From NCBI RefSeq assembly GCF_027359415.1, contig NZ_CP114780.1, forward strand, positions 1,448,764-1,512,763: a stretch of 64,000 nucleotides of DNA, read 5' to 3'. Each line of letters begins with the position of its first letter. Positions within the stretch are counted from its first letter, which is position 1. Shown one piece after another: positions 38,762 to 48,340 of the stretch. Origin of the DNA: Prochlorococcus marinus str. MIT 0918. GTDB taxonomy: Bacteria > Cyanobacteriota > Cyanobacteriia > PCC-6307 > Cyanobiaceae. Under the pieces are notes generated by a model. It made no database searches. It saw only the letters and a program-made list of their open reading frames with translations, and was not told where the DNA came from. The translations under genes and the position numbers were made by a program.

Positions 38762-39718
38762 TTGGAAACAATTGAAACAGATGTGGTGATAGTAGGAGGT
38801 GGCCCAGCTGGTTGCAGCTGTGCTCTTTACACATCAAGAGCAGATCTAAAGACAGTTATTTTAGATAAGAACCCTTCGGTTGGAGCTCTTGCCATTACGC
38901 ATCAAATTGCAAATTATCCTGGAGTCCCAACGGATATGAGCGGAGAAGATTTATTGAATTTGATGAGAGACCAAGCTGTTAAATATGGTACAGATTACCG
39001 TCGAGCACAGGTTTTTGGAGTCGATGTCAATGGGGATTGGAAAACCGTATATACACCAGAGGGAACTTTTAAGGGAAGAGCGCTAGTTCTTGCTAGTGGC
39101 GCCATGGGCAGGCCAGCTTCTTTCAAGGGTGAAGCCGAATTCTTAGGACGAGGTGTTAGTTATTGCGCTACTTGTGACGGAGCTTTTTATAGAAATCGAG
39201 AAGTTGCTGTAGTTGGAGTTAATAAAGAGGCGATTGAAGAAGCCAATGTTTTGACTAAATTTGCATCTACTGTTCATTGGATTACATCAAGTGACCCTAA
39301 AGCAGATGATGCCCATGCTCAAAGTTTAATAAAACAATCTAATGTAAAACATTGGAGTAGAACTAGGTTGCTCGAAATACAAGGTAATGATCAAGGCGTG
39401 TCAGGAATCCTTTTGAAAAATCGAGCTAAAGAGGAGAATCAATTAGTTTCTACTGAAGGTGTATTTGTTTATATGAGTGGCTCTAAACCTATTACTGACT
39501 TTTTAGGGGATCAAATTGCATTGAAAGAGGATGGAGGTGTTGTAGTCGATGACTTTATGTCTACTACTTCTGAAGGAGTTTGGGCAATTGGTGATATTAG
39601 AAATACTCCTTTTAAGCAAGCTGTTGTCGCTGCATCAGATGGATGCATAGCTGCTATGGCTATTGATAGATTTTTGAATAGTCGTAAATCTATTCGTGTG
39701 GATTGGGTTCACACCTGA
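38762..39718 (+). CDS. thioredoxin-reductase-like flavoprotein, apparently NADPH-independent (DDOR/FFTR type)
   Basis: This 318-residue protein has the thioredoxin reductase architecture: FAD loop VGGGPAGCSCALY (residues 11-23), redox pair CATC (C135, C138) and C-terminal FAD site WAIGDIRNTPFKQAVVAASDG. The NADPH-binding GGGxSA motif is replaced by GVNKEA (152-157), and the HRR arginine motif for the 2'-phosphate is absent. That pattern fits the ferredoxin-linked or diflavin disulfide oxidoreductases described in cyanobacteria. A TTG start has a strong ribosome site (GAGGGTGAG). It converges on sbtB. Confidence 0.82.
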   Translation: METIETDVVIVGGGPAGCSCALYTSRADLKTVILDKNPSVGALAITHQIANYPGVPTDMSGEDLLNLMRDQAVKYGTDYRRAQVFGVDVNGDWKTVYTPEGTFKGRALVLASGAMGRPASFKGEAEFLGRGVSYCATCDGAFYRNREVAVVGVNKEAIEEANVLTKFASTVHWITSSDPKADDAHAQSLIKQSNVKHWSRTRLLEIQGNDQGVSGILLKNRAKEENQLVSTEGVFVYMSGSKPITDFLGDQIALKEDGGVVVDDFMSTTSEGVWAIGDIRNTPFKQAVVAASDGCIAAMAIDRFLNSRKSIRVDWVHT

Positions 39719-39743
39719 AAAATATATTCATTTATTTTCAAAT

Positions 39744-40025
39744 TTATAATGGAGTTGCCTCGGATACATAGGCAACACCACCATAATAATTCAATATAGA
39801 CTTTATATTTTCTCTTGTTTTATTAATAATATCTTCATCGCAAAAAACTATTACGTGTGCATTAGCTCCTAATCCTGAGAATTCCATATCTTCTGAAACT
39901 ATTGTTTCAGGGCCTCTGCCAGTAGCATGTTTCATGACTGTATAGCCTGGTGCTCCTGCATTTTCAAGAGCAGTTAGAATTGCGTCTAATTCTCTCTCGC
40001 TAAAGATAAGATCTAATCTTTTCAT
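39744..40025 (-). CDS. sbtB: SbtB, PII-like regulator of bicarbonate transporter
   Basis: SbtB is a trimeric PII-like protein that binds adenine nucleotides including cAMP and gates SbtA. The 93-residue protein has the ferredoxin-like fold and a T-loop-like segment (about residues 33-50, ATGRGPETIVSED). It ends at SEATPL and so lacks the C-terminal CGPxGC loop of Synechocystis SbtB. It lies 10 bases after sbtA on the same strand, which makes the call firm despite low sequence conservation. Confidence 0.88.
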   Translation of the reverse strand: MKRLDLIFSERELDAILTALENAGAPGYTVMKHATGRGPETIVSEDMEFSGLGANAHVIVFCDEDIINKTRENIKSILNYYGGVAYVSEATPL

Positions 40026-40035
40026 TCTTGGTGCG

Positions 40036-41028
40036 CTAAGAAGGAATAAATGTGTTCACTAATCCCATATATAGTGGAATTCCAATAACTATATTAAAAG
40101 GAAATGTTAAACCAAGAGTAGTTGAAATGTAATAACTTGCTTTGGCTTCAGGAACGGTCATGCGCATAGCTGCTGGTACTGCAAGATATGATGCACTTGC
40201 ACAAAGAACAGCAAATAATAAAGCATTACCAGGACCTAACACTAATGCTTTTGCGACAGCTATTCCCAATAATGCATTAAATAGAGGTATTAGTACAGCA
40301 AAAAATATTAGAAATGATCCTGCTTTTCTTAAACCAGGTAGTCTTTGGGCAGCGACTATACCCATATCAAGCAGGAAGAAGCACTCTGCGCCATAAAATA
40401 ACTTGCCGGTAAATGGTTGCATTTTTTCAACACCGCTTGGATTATGTGCTGCAGTTAAAAATCCAATTAATAGACTGCCAAGAAGTAAATAAACTGATCC
40501 ATTGAGAACAGACTCTCTTAATATCGTTCTCCATTTCATTGGTCTTGAATCTGGCCTTCGATTTTTTGTGCCTGCTATCTTTACTAAAATAAGACCAACA
40601 ATAATTGCCGGCGATTCCATTAGTGCAAGAGCAGCAACCATAAAACCGTCAAAAGGTATATTTTGACTTTCTAAAAAACTTTCAGCTGTTATAAAAGTAA
40701 CTGCACTTATTGATCCGTAAGCTGCTGCAATAGCTGCTGAATTGAATACATCAAGCTTAAGTCTGAGAATTACAAAACAAATTAATGGAATGACAAGAGA
40801 CATAATTATAGCTGAACCAACAGTAGGTAATACTTGACCCCCTAACCCACTGCTTTCAAGTTCCATGCCCCCCTTAAAACCAATTGCTAAAAGTAGATAT
40901 AAAGAAAATAGTTTTGGTAATGGTGCTGGAATCTCTAGATCAGAGCGAAGAACAACAGCAACTATTCCTAAGAAAAAGAAAAGGACAGGAGGAGTAAGTA
41001 CATTTTGTAAGACAAGATTAGTCTCCAT
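40036..41028 (-). CDS. sbtA: sodium-dependent bicarbonate transporter SbtA
   Basis: SbtA imports bicarbonate with sodium across the plasma membrane to feed carboxysomes. The 330 residues form about ten membrane segments in two inverted halves, linked by a basic cytosolic loop (KNRRPDSRPMKWR, about residue 155). Family landmarks are LLAIGFKGG near residue 48 and SASYLAVPAAMRM near 290. The gene lies 23 bases after the SulP transporter and just before sbtB, forming a carbon-uptake unit. Confidence 0.9.
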   Translation of the reverse strand: METNLVLQNVLTPPVLFFFLGIVAVVLRSDLEIPAPLPKLFSLYLLLAIGFKGGMELESSGLGGQVLPTVGSAIIMSLVIPLICFVILRLKLDVFNSAAIAAAYGSISAVTFITAESFLESQNIPFDGFMVAALALMESPAIIVGLILVKIAGTKNRRPDSRPMKWRTILRESVLNGSVYLLLGSLLIGFLTAAHNPSGVEKMQPFTGKLFYGAECFFLLDMGIVAAQRLPGLRKAGSFLIFFAVLIPLFNALLGIAVAKALVLGPGNALLFAVLCASASYLAVPAAMRMTVPEAKASYYISTTLGLTFPFNIVIGIPLYMGLVNTFIPS

Positions 41029-41051
41029 AAATTAATAGCTAATTGATGCTT

Positions 41052-42728
41052 TTAAACGTTATTAAGATCATTACTGGCTGCTTGAAGAGCTTCCTTCCTT
41101 GACCCAATTAGACCTTTCACTCCAAATTTAGATAATCTATCTTTCACTCTGCCGGTTGCTCCAGCGACATACGCTTTTCTTGAGTTAATTTGCGCTTCCT
41201 GCATCATATCTTCAATAGCTAATGTCGCTGTAACTCCTAGTCTAGGAACATCAGTAATATCTAAAATTAATATTTTGTAGTTTCGAATTAGCATCATTCT
41301 TTCTGTGATACCTTTAGCTGCTCCAAAACTGAGTGGGCCTTTAAGTCTAAATAGCATTACCTCACCAGCGCAACTTTCTAATATTTTTTGCTCATCCTCA
41401 GGTAAAGGTAGATCTTGCATTGAATTTTCAAGAGGGTTATCAGCATCCATTCCTTCTAATTGAGTTTGCGTAATTGAATCTATTGTGAGCATATTTGCAA
41501 TAAAAACTCCCACTAGAACTGCCCAGATTAGATCCCAAAAGACAGTCATCAATAATACGCCATACATTACACTTGCGGTTTTTAAAGAAAGTTTGTGAGC
41601 TCTAAGTAAGAAACCCCAGTCAATAATATCTAGGCCAACTTTTATAAGAATTCCCGCAAGAAGGGCTGTTGGTATTTGTTCAGCAAGTGGACCAGCACCA
41701 ACTAATACTATTAACAATACTATTGAATGAACCATGCCAGAGAGGGGGGTGGCTCCTCCAGATTTGACATTGATAACTGTTCTCATAGTTGCTCCAGCAC
41801 CTGGGAGACCAGAAAACATTCCTGCTATAGCATTGCCTATCCCTTGTCCTATTAGTTCTCTATCTGAGTTGTGACGTGTTTGTGAAATATTGTCTGCAAC
41901 TAATGAAGTTAATAAAGAATCAATTGCCCCTAATACGGCAAGAACTAAACCTGCTTTGAAAATTATTGGCAAATATTGATTAAAGCTAGGAAGATTAAAA
42001 GATGGAACTCCTCTTGGAATCTCTCCAATTCTATCTAATGCAGTATTTCCAAAAAGAACAATTGAGAGAGGAGTAACTATTAAAAGAGCTAAAAGGGGAG
42101 ATGGAATCCATTGACTAACTTTCCTTGGAGTTAAGAAAACTATTCCAAGAGTCATTATTGCAACTCCAATTGCTGCTCCATTAGGTTCAAAATTAGAAAA
42201 AACTGTTGAGAGAGATTCTATTACGCCACCTCTAGTACTAATTCCTAATAGAGGTCCAATTTGCAACGCAATAATAATCACTCCAATTCCAGACATAAAG
42301 CCTGAAACAACTGAATAAGGGACAAGAGTTATATATTTACCAAGTTTTAATATCCCAAATAAAATTTGAAATAATCCTCCAATAACAACTGCAGCCATTA
42401 CAAGTGGCAAAATTTGTTGAGCTGAAAGGTCTCTTGGTACACCTACTGCGGCAAGACTTGCAACCACTCCCGCAACTGTTACGCTCATAGGACCTGTAGG
42501 CCCACTTACTTGAGCTGGCGTGCCACCAAATAAAGCTGCTAAGAAACCAACAACGACAGCTCCATACAAGCCATATATTGCACCACCAGGACCAAGCGCT
42601 GCATTCCCAAAAGCAAGTGCTAGTGGAAGAGCTACTACTGCGGCTGTTACCCCTCCTAAAACGTCCCCTCTAATATTTTTCAGATGAAAACCATGAATCA
42701 GAGCCACTGAAAACTCTCCATTGTTCAT
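41052..42728 (-). CDS. bicA: SulP-family transporter, BicA-like bicarbonate carrier
   Basis: This 558-residue protein has the SulP layout: about 12-14 membrane segments, then a cytosolic STAS domain (about residues 440-550). Conserved stretches are VALPLALAFG, GGTPAQVSGPTGPMSVT and SLLTSLVADN. SulP proteins carry sulfate or bicarbonate. Placement with sbtA-sbtB supports a BicA-type bicarbonate role; sulfate remains possible. It is first in the leftward unit and diverges from hemB, with an inverted repeat in the 142-base spacer. Confidence 0.85.
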   Translation of the reverse strand: MNNGEFSVALIHGFHLKNIRGDVLGGVTAAVVALPLALAFGNAALGPGGAIYGLYGAVVVGFLAALFGGTPAQVSGPTGPMSVTVAGVVASLAAVGVPRDLSAQQILPLVMAAVVIGGLFQILFGILKLGKYITLVPYSVVSGFMSGIGVIIIALQIGPLLGISTRGGVIESLSTVFSNFEPNGAAIGVAIMTLGIVFLTPRKVSQWIPSPLLALLIVTPLSIVLFGNTALDRIGEIPRGVPSFNLPSFNQYLPIIFKAGLVLAVLGAIDSLLTSLVADNISQTRHNSDRELIGQGIGNAIAGMFSGLPGAGATMRTVINVKSGGATPLSGMVHSIVLLIVLVGAGPLAEQIPTALLAGILIKVGLDIIDWGFLLRAHKLSLKTASVMYGVLLMTVFWDLIWAVLVGVFIANMLTIDSITQTQLEGMDADNPLENSMQDLPLPEDEQKILESCAGEVMLFRLKGPLSFGAAKGITERMMLIRNYKILILDITDVPRLGVTATLAIEDMMQEAQINSRKAYVAGATGRVKDRLSKFGVKGLIGSRKEALQAASNDLNNV

Positions 42729-42818
42729 TTAACTTGAAGCAGCTTATCTTGTAGAGGGTACTTATTGCATTTTTTGTAGAAACAAATTTAAAGCCATTTA
42801 CGATTGATGTGGAACTAA

Positions 42819-42847
42819 AATGAGCCAGAGGAAGCTTTAGGCTCATT
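42819..42847. repeat. inverted repeat in bicA-hemB spacer
   Basis: AATGAGCC (42819-42826) and GGCTCATT (42840-42847) are perfect complements around 13 bases. Read on the minus strand the stem runs into TTTTAG, so it may be a terminator-like attenuator ahead of bicA. It could instead be an operator or part of the hemB leader. Confidence 0.55.
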
Positions 42848-42870
42848 ATTCATTTTACTTTGTTCATCAT

Positions 42871-43869
42871 ATGGACCTCACTTATCGGCCTCGACGACTT
42901 CGTAAAACACCAGCTTTAAGAAGTATGGTGAGAGAAAACATTATTACTCCTTCAGATTTTATTTATCCATTATTCATTCATGAAGGTGAAGAGGTTGAGC
43001 CCATTGGAGCAATGCCCGGAGCTAATCGATGGACTATGAATAGTTTGGTTGATGAGGTTAAAAGAGCTTGGAGCTTAGGAATCAGATGCATAGTTTTATT
43101 CCCAAAAGTTGCTGAATCTTTGAAAACAGAAGGAGGAGAAGAATGTTTTAACAAAAATGGGTTAATCCCCAGAGCAATTAGGAAATTGAAAGAAGAATTG
43201 CCAGAGATGACAATTATGACCGATGTTGCTTTAGATCCATATTCAATAGATGGACATGATGGAATTGTTAGTCAGGAGGGAGTGGTTTTAAATGACGAGA
43301 CAGTAGAACATTTGTGTAAGCAAGCTATTGTTCAAGCTCAAGCTGGAGCTGACCTTATAGGACCTAGTGACATGATGGATGGACGAGTAGGTGCTATTCG
43401 TGAAGCTTTAGACGATGAAGGTTTTGAGAGCGTTGGAATTATTAGCTATACCGCAAAATACTCTTCTGCTTATTATGGACCTTTTCGAGAGGCACTTGAC
43501 TCTGCTCCACGCGCTTTAAATTCTAAGCCAATACCCAAGGATAAAAGCACCTATCAAATGGATCCCTCAAATGCCAGGGAAGCTATTACTGAAGCGTATT
43601 TAGATGAGCAAGAAGGTTCTGATATTTTAATGGTTAAGCCAGGGTTAGCGTATCTCGATATTATTTATCGCATAAGACAAGAGTCAGAATTGCCTATTGC
43701 TGCTTACAACGTTAGTGGTGAATATTCAATGATTAAAGCTGCTGCTTTAAAAGGATGGGTTGATGAAAAGTCAGTAGTATTAGAAACTTTGTTGAGCTTT
43801 AAAAGAGCAGGCGCGGATTTGATTCTGACTTATCATGCATGTGACGCTGCTAAATGGTTACAAGATTAA
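42871..43869 (+). CDS. hemB: porphobilinogen synthase (ALA dehydratase)
   Basis: HemB condenses two 5-aminolevulinates to porphobilinogen for chlorophyll and haem. The 332-residue protein has Schiff-base lysines in YTAKYSSAYYGPF and MVKPGLAYLD. The metal loop reads DVALDPYSIDGHDG, with aspartates instead of cysteines, which marks the magnesium-type enzyme known from plants and cyanobacteria. The ATG at 42871 directly precedes MDLTYRPRRLRKTP, a normal family start. Confidence 0.97.
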   Translation: MDLTYRPRRLRKTPALRSMVRENIITPSDFIYPLFIHEGEEVEPIGAMPGANRWTMNSLVDEVKRAWSLGIRCIVLFPKVAESLKTEGGEECFNKNGLIPRAIRKLKEELPEMTIMTDVALDPYSIDGHDGIVSQEGVVLNDETVEHLCKQAIVQAQAGADLIGPSDMMDGRVGAIREALDDEGFESVGIISYTAKYSSAYYGPFREALDSAPRALNSKPIPKDKSTYQMDPSNAREAITEAYLDEQEGSDILMVKPGLAYLDIIYRIRQESELPIAAYNVSGEYSMIKAAALKGWVDEKSVVLETLLSFKRAGADLILTYHACDAAKWLQD

Positions 43870-43939
43870 TGAAAATCATGAGTAAATTTGTTACTTATTT
43901 TTTATGTATTAGGTTATAGAGTATTAGAGAGAGCTTCAA

Positions 43940-44335
43940 ATGTCTGCCTTAAAGTGTATAGCAAATGTTCAAAGACTTGGCCATGTAGCTATACGTGTAA
44001 AAGATGTCGAGAGGGCAAAATTGTTTTATATCAATTTAGGTATGAAACTAGTTTGGGATGATCAAGACTGGTGTTATTTAGAAGTTGAGCCCGGTAAAGA
44101 TGGTTTGGCTTTGTTAGGACCTACTTATAAAGCTGCCGGGCCCCATTTCGCTTTTCATTTTACAGATAAAAGCGAAGTCGAAGATGCTCACAAGAATTTG
44201 ATCAAATCTGGAGTGGAAGTTGGCTCGTTACATGATCATCGAGATGGGACAGCCTCGTTTTACCTTAAAGATTCTGAAGGTAATTGGTTGGAAATGCTTT
44301 ATCACCCACCTGAAGGGATCTTTTCTAATCAATAA
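43940..44335 (+). CDS. VOC/glyoxalase-family protein
   Basis: This 131-residue member of the vicinal-oxygen-chelate superfamily has candidate metal ligands: His in LGHVAIRV, Glu in YLEVEPG, His in HFAFHF and Glu in WLEMLYH. Substrate is unknown. It differs from the GloA gene at 34 kb and is not a close copy. It starts 70 bases after hemB and mutS2 follows by 19 bases, so a hemB-VOC-mutS2 transcript is plausible. Confidence 0.85.
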   Translation: MSALKCIANVQRLGHVAIRVKDVERAKLFYINLGMKLVWDDQDWCYLEVEPGKDGLALLGPTYKAAGPHFAFHFTDKSEVEDAHKNLIKSGVEVGSLHDHRDGTASFYLKDSEGNWLEMLYHPPEGIFSNQ

Positions 44336-44354
44336 GACAGTGAGTAATTCTTGA

Positions 44355-46772
44355 ATGGGCCTTATAGATAAGAATTCTGAATCATATATTGCTGATATAG
44401 CCTTTCAAGAAACCCTTGATTTATTGGAGTGGCCAAGGCTTTGCGAGCAACTTGCATCATTTGCATCTTCATCAGTAGGGAGGAAAAAATGCTTGCATTC
44501 TTCAATACCAAATAATTTTGAGACTAGTCATCAATATCTTGCAGAGACTTTAGAAATTGGCTCTTTAGATGAAGAGATTGAAGGAGGTATTAGTTTTCAT
44601 GGCATAAATGATTTAGAAGATATTATTTTGAGATGTTCTAAAGGAGGTGTTCTAACTGGGATTCAATTATTGGAAGTTGCTGAAACACTAAGAGCTGCTC
44701 GTCGATTGCGTCGTCAAATTGAACAGCCAGAAATTAGGCCACACATATCCTCACTTGTTTCTAATTTCGTCACATTACCTGATCTACAAAGACGGATTGA
44801 ATTCATGTTAGAAGAAGGTGGAAGAGTGGCCGATCGATCAAGCCAGCAATTGTTTGAATTAAGGCAAAAGGCGAGTCGATTGAGTGTTGAGAGAAAAGAA
44901 TGTTTAAAAGAGGTTGTAAGGAGGCATCATGCGGTTTTGCAAACCACAGTATTAGCAGAACGTTTTAGCCGTCCTGTTATGGCATTAAAAGCTGGAGCAC
45001 TTGATCAAATTTCGGGGACTGTTCATGACACTTCTGCTTCAGGTAATACGGTTTATATAGAGCCTCAAATTGTTATCCCACTAGGTAATAGAATATCTAA
45101 AATTCAAGACCAAATTTTAGTAGAAGAGCAGAGAATATTATCGGATTTAAGTAGTCAAGTAGGTAAAAACTTCGAAGAGCTTGAACATCTTTCTCAGGCT
45201 TTACCAAAATTGGATTTTGCTTTAGCAAGAGCACGATACGGAAAATGGATAGGAGGTATTGCTCCTTCGATAAAAAATGAACCCGAATCAGATTTTTTGA
45301 TTCAGGAATTTCGCCACCCTTTGCTTGTTTGGCAAGAGCATTATGAAGATGGTGAGCCGGTTGTGCCAATTAGTTTTGAAATCTCTTCAAGTGTTATGTC
45401 TGTTATTATTACTGGCCCAAACACAGGTGGTAAAACAGTTACTTTAAAAAGCATTGGATTGGCGATTCTTATGGCTAAGTTTGGTTTGTTATTACCATCA
45501 ATTGGCGAGCCTTCTTTACCTTGGTGCCATAAGGTTTTAGCAGATATTGGAGATGAACAATCACTTCAACAAAATTTATCAACTTTTAGTGGACATATAG
45601 TTCGTATTCGACGAATTCTTAAGACTATATCTACCGAACCTGGTCCCATAGTAGTGTTACTGGATGAATTAGGAGCAGGAACTGATCCTACTGAGGGTAC
45701 TGCTTTAGCCCATGCTTTACTTATGACATTTGCAGATCGAGCAAGGTTGACTGTTGCGACGACACATTTTGGTGAGTTAAAAACTTTAAAATATAATGAC
45801 ACTCGTTTTGAGAATGCTTCAGTTGGTTTTAATAGCGATACTATTTGCCCTACATACCATTTGCAATGGGGTATTCCTGGAAGAAGTAATGCTTTGGCAA
45901 TTGCAAACCGATTGGGTCTTGATGATTCTGTTATAGGTCACGCGAAGCAATTAATGAGAGTTAATGGTACCGAAAATGTAAATAGTATTATTGAAGGATT
46001 AGAAAAACAAAGAGAAAGACAACAGGAAGCTGCTGAAGATGCGGCTGCTTTGTTGGCTCGTACAGAATTGCTTCATGAAGAATTAATTAGCCGTTGGGAG
46101 AAAGAACGTCAACAATCTGAGAAGTTTCAAGAAAGAGGTAAAAAGAAGTTAGAAATTTCTATACTTGAGGGACAAAAGGAAGTTAAATCATTAATTCGGC
46201 GACTACGGGATAGATCAGCAGATGGTGAGATTGCGAGAACAGTAGGTCAGCGTTTAAAACGAATAGAAGCTGTACATTTTCAAGATAAAACTAACAAAGA
46301 TAAGATTAACTGGTTCCCTAAAGTTGGGGATAGGGTGAGGTTGATTTCTATAGGCAAATCAGGAGAAGTCGTTTCAGTTTCAGATGATGGAATGCAGCTT
46401 ACAGTTATGTGTGGAGTCTTTCGAAGTACAGTTGATTTAAGTGCTGTCGAAAGTCTTGATGGTAAAAAACCGAGTTTCACCAAACCATTATTTAATGTAA
46501 AAGCGAATCTTTCTTTAGGGGGCAATTCAAATATTAGAACCAAACGTAATACTGTTGACGTGAGAGGTTTAAGGGTGCATGAAGCTGAAGCTGTAATCGA
46601 AGAAAAATTCCGAAATACCCTGGGCCCTGTATGGGTCATACATGGTATAGGTACTGGTAGGCTGAAAAAAGGATTAACGGAGTGGTTGAAAAATCTCGAC
46701 TATGTTGAAAAAATAACAATGGCAGAAAAGTATGATGGTGGAGCAGGCTGTAGTGTCGTATGGCTGAGATGA
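44355..46772 (+). CDS. mutS2: MutS2 family ATPase/endonuclease
   Basis: MutS2 proteins lack the mismatch-binding domain of MutS; they suppress recombination or, in Bacillus, split collided ribosomes. The 805 residues have a lever/clamp region, ATPase with GPNTGGKTVTLKSIG (about residue 352), LLDELGAGTDPTEG and TTHFGELK, a coiled segment (about 540-640), a KOW-like domain (PKVGDRVRLISIG) and a C-terminal Smr nuclease domain with VDVRGLRVHEA and HGIGTGRLKKGL. All motifs are intact. Confidence 0.94.
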   Translation: MGLIDKNSESYIADIAFQETLDLLEWPRLCEQLASFASSSVGRKKCLHSSIPNNFETSHQYLAETLEIGSLDEEIEGGISFHGINDLEDIILRCSKGGVLTGIQLLEVAETLRAARRLRRQIEQPEIRPHISSLVSNFVTLPDLQRRIEFMLEEGGRVADRSSQQLFELRQKASRLSVERKECLKEVVRRHHAVLQTTVLAERFSRPVMALKAGALDQISGTVHDTSASGNTVYIEPQIVIPLGNRISKIQDQILVEEQRILSDLSSQVGKNFEELEHLSQALPKLDFALARARYGKWIGGIAPSIKNEPESDFLIQEFRHPLLVWQEHYEDGEPVVPISFEISSSVMSVIITGPNTGGKTVTLKSIGLAILMAKFGLLLPSIGEPSLPWCHKVLADIGDEQSLQQNLSTFSGHIVRIRRILKTISTEPGPIVVLLDELGAGTDPTEGTALAHALLMTFADRARLTVATTHFGELKTLKYNDTRFENASVGFNSDTICPTYHLQWGIPGRSNALAIANRLGLDDSVIGHAKQLMRVNGTENVNSIIEGLEKQRERQQEAAEDAAALLARTELLHEELISRWEKERQQSEKFQERGKKKLEISILEGQKEVKSLIRRLRDRSADGEIARTVGQRLKRIEAVHFQDKTNKDKINWFPKVGDRVRLISIGKSGEVVSVSDDGMQLTVMCGVFRSTVDLSAVESLDGKKPSFTKPLFNVKANLSLGGNSNIRTKRNTVDVRGLRVHEAEAVIEEKFRNTLGPVWVIHGIGTGRLKKGLTEWLKNLDYVEKITMAEKYDGGAGCSVVWLR

Positions 46773-47052
46773 TCTATTAATATTGATTGTAATTAATGCT
46801 TGTTGATAAAACAAGAACAATATTTATGTTAACGATTGAGCTATGTACTTTAAAGATGAGAGACATAATAGTTTTATTGTCTACTCATTACAAGTAAAAG
46901 AGATTTCGGAGACGTTATTCCTTATTGTTATTTTTTCTTGGCTTACGAATCGAGATTCTATATTTTTTATTGATACATTTGCATTATTGTAGTTTTAGAG
47001 GAAGTACATATTGTATTTGCTTTTCGTAATTCCTTGCTTTAGCTAGATTCAA
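46773..47052. other. 280-base gap between mutS2 and obg
   Basis: AT-rich spacer. CTTGTT and AACAAG (about 46800-46816) could form a weak hairpin after mutS2 but no T tract follows. A 34-codon frame starting near 46797 is not convincing. No RNA gene was recognised; the obg promoter probably lies here. Confidence 0.45.
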
Positions 47053-48042
47053 ATGCAGTTTATAGATCAAGCGCGTATAAAAGTAAGCGCAGGACGTGGC
47101 GGAGATGGAATAGTAGCCTTTAGAAGAGAAAAGTATGTGCCTGCTGGAGGTCCTTCTGGTGGTGATGGAGGTAATGGCGGAAATATAATTTTCCAAGCGG
47201 ATGACAACCTTCAAACTTTACTGGATTTCAAGTTTAAGCAACTTATTCTTGCTGCTGATGGTCGAAGGGGAGGTCCTAATAAATGTACAGGAGCGTCTGG
47301 AAATGATTTAATACTTAAAGTCCCTTGTGGTACAGAAGTTCGACATATCAATACGGGAATTATTTTTGGAGATTTAACAGTTAATGGAGATACTCTGGTC
47401 GTTGCTTATGGCGGTTCTGGTGGGCTCGGTAATGCCCACTATTTAAGTAATAGAAATCGCGCTCCAGAGAAGTTTACAGAGGGCAAAGAAGGTGAAGAGT
47501 GGTTGCTTAATCTTGAATTGAAGTTATTAGCAGAAGTTGGAATTATTGGATTGCCAAATGCAGGAAAAAGCACATTAATTTCAGTCCTTTCTTCAGCAAA
47601 ACCTAAGGTTGCTGATTATCCTTTTACTACTTTGATACCAAACCTTGGGGTTGTAAGAAAACCAACAGGTGATGGCACTGTATTTGCTGACATTCCTGGT
47701 TTAATAGCTGGTGCTGCTCAAGGTATAGGTTTAGGTCATGATTTTTTAAGGCATATAGAAAGAACAAAATTATTGGTTCACCTTGTAGATGCTTCTTCAT
47801 TAAACCCTTTAGAAGACATCAAAGTTGTGGAAACTGAGCTTGAGGCTTATGGGCATGGTCTTATTGATCGTCCTAGAATTATGGTTTTGAATAAAAAAGA
47901 ACTTTTAATAGCCGAGAAATTTAAAGAATTAGAACAGCAATTAAAAAAGGAACTTAGTCGTGAATTGATTTTTATTTCTGCTGCAATGAGTCAAGGATTA
48001 GATCTACTTCTAAGAAAAGTTTGGGAAAGCCTTAATACTTAA
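47053..48042 (+). CDS. obg: GTPase Obg/CgtA
   Basis: Obg is an essential GTPase in late 50S assembly and stress signalling. The 329 residues contain the glycine-rich Obg domain ([21 protein letters not shown] and repeats of GG up to about residue 155) and a G domain with [26 protein letters not shown] and LNKKEL. The C-terminal OCT domain is absent, as is usual in marine cyanobacteria. A 60-residue gene follows. Confidence 0.96.
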   Translation: MQFIDQARIKVSAGRGGDGIVAFRREKYVPAGGPSGGDGGNGGNIIFQADDNLQTLLDFKFKQLILAADGRRGGPNKCTGASGNDLILKVPCGTEVRHINTGIIFGDLTVNGDTLVVAYGGSGGLGNAHYLSNRNRAPEKFTEGKEGEEWLLNLELKLLAEVGIIGLPNAGKSTLISVLSSAKPKVADYPFTTLIPNLGVVRKPTGDGTVFADIPGLIAGAAQGIGLGHDFLRHIERTKLLVHLVDASSLNPLEDIKVVETELEAYGHGLIDRPRIMVLNKKELLIAEKFKELEQQLKKELSRELIFISAAMSQGLDLLLRKVWESLNT

Positions 48043-48124
48043 TACTATTTATATATTTAATAGCAAAATAAGACTTGTCGAAAAGAGAAGAATTGGTCAT
48101 AAATAGAGAGAGGTATAGTTTTTT

Positions 48125-48307
48125 ATGAATTTTTACACTTGTTTTGATAATCAGGGTGAAGTTATCGCTCGCTGTCAAACATCTCAAGAAATCGAAGTTT
48201 TGAGGCGTATGGGCCGTCCTATTAAAGAGGTTAAGGAAATGAGGAGAGAGGAATCTATTGTTTGTTCTCTTACTGGCAGCCCATCAGATTTCAATATGGA
48301 TTATTAA
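48125..48307 (+). CDS. small hypothetical protein, 60 aa
   Basis: I do not recognise a named family. The sequence MNFYTCFDNQGEVIARCQTS followed by EIEVLRRMGRPIKEVKEMRR reads like a compact strand-strand-helix unit with three cysteines. Codon use is normal and it ends before a strong terminator. It lies 82 bases after obg in the same direction, probably the last gene of that transcript. Confidence 0.7.
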   Translation: MNFYTCFDNQGEVIARCQTSQEIEVLRRMGRPIKEVKEMRREESIVCSLTGSPSDFNMDY

Positions 48308-48340
48308 TCTTTCTTTTGAGTGAGTGGGATTTAACTCATA

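Noticed and set aside
46797-46901. 34-codon frame after mutS2
   Set aside because: Too short, no ribosome site, and no resemblance to known small photosystem subunits.
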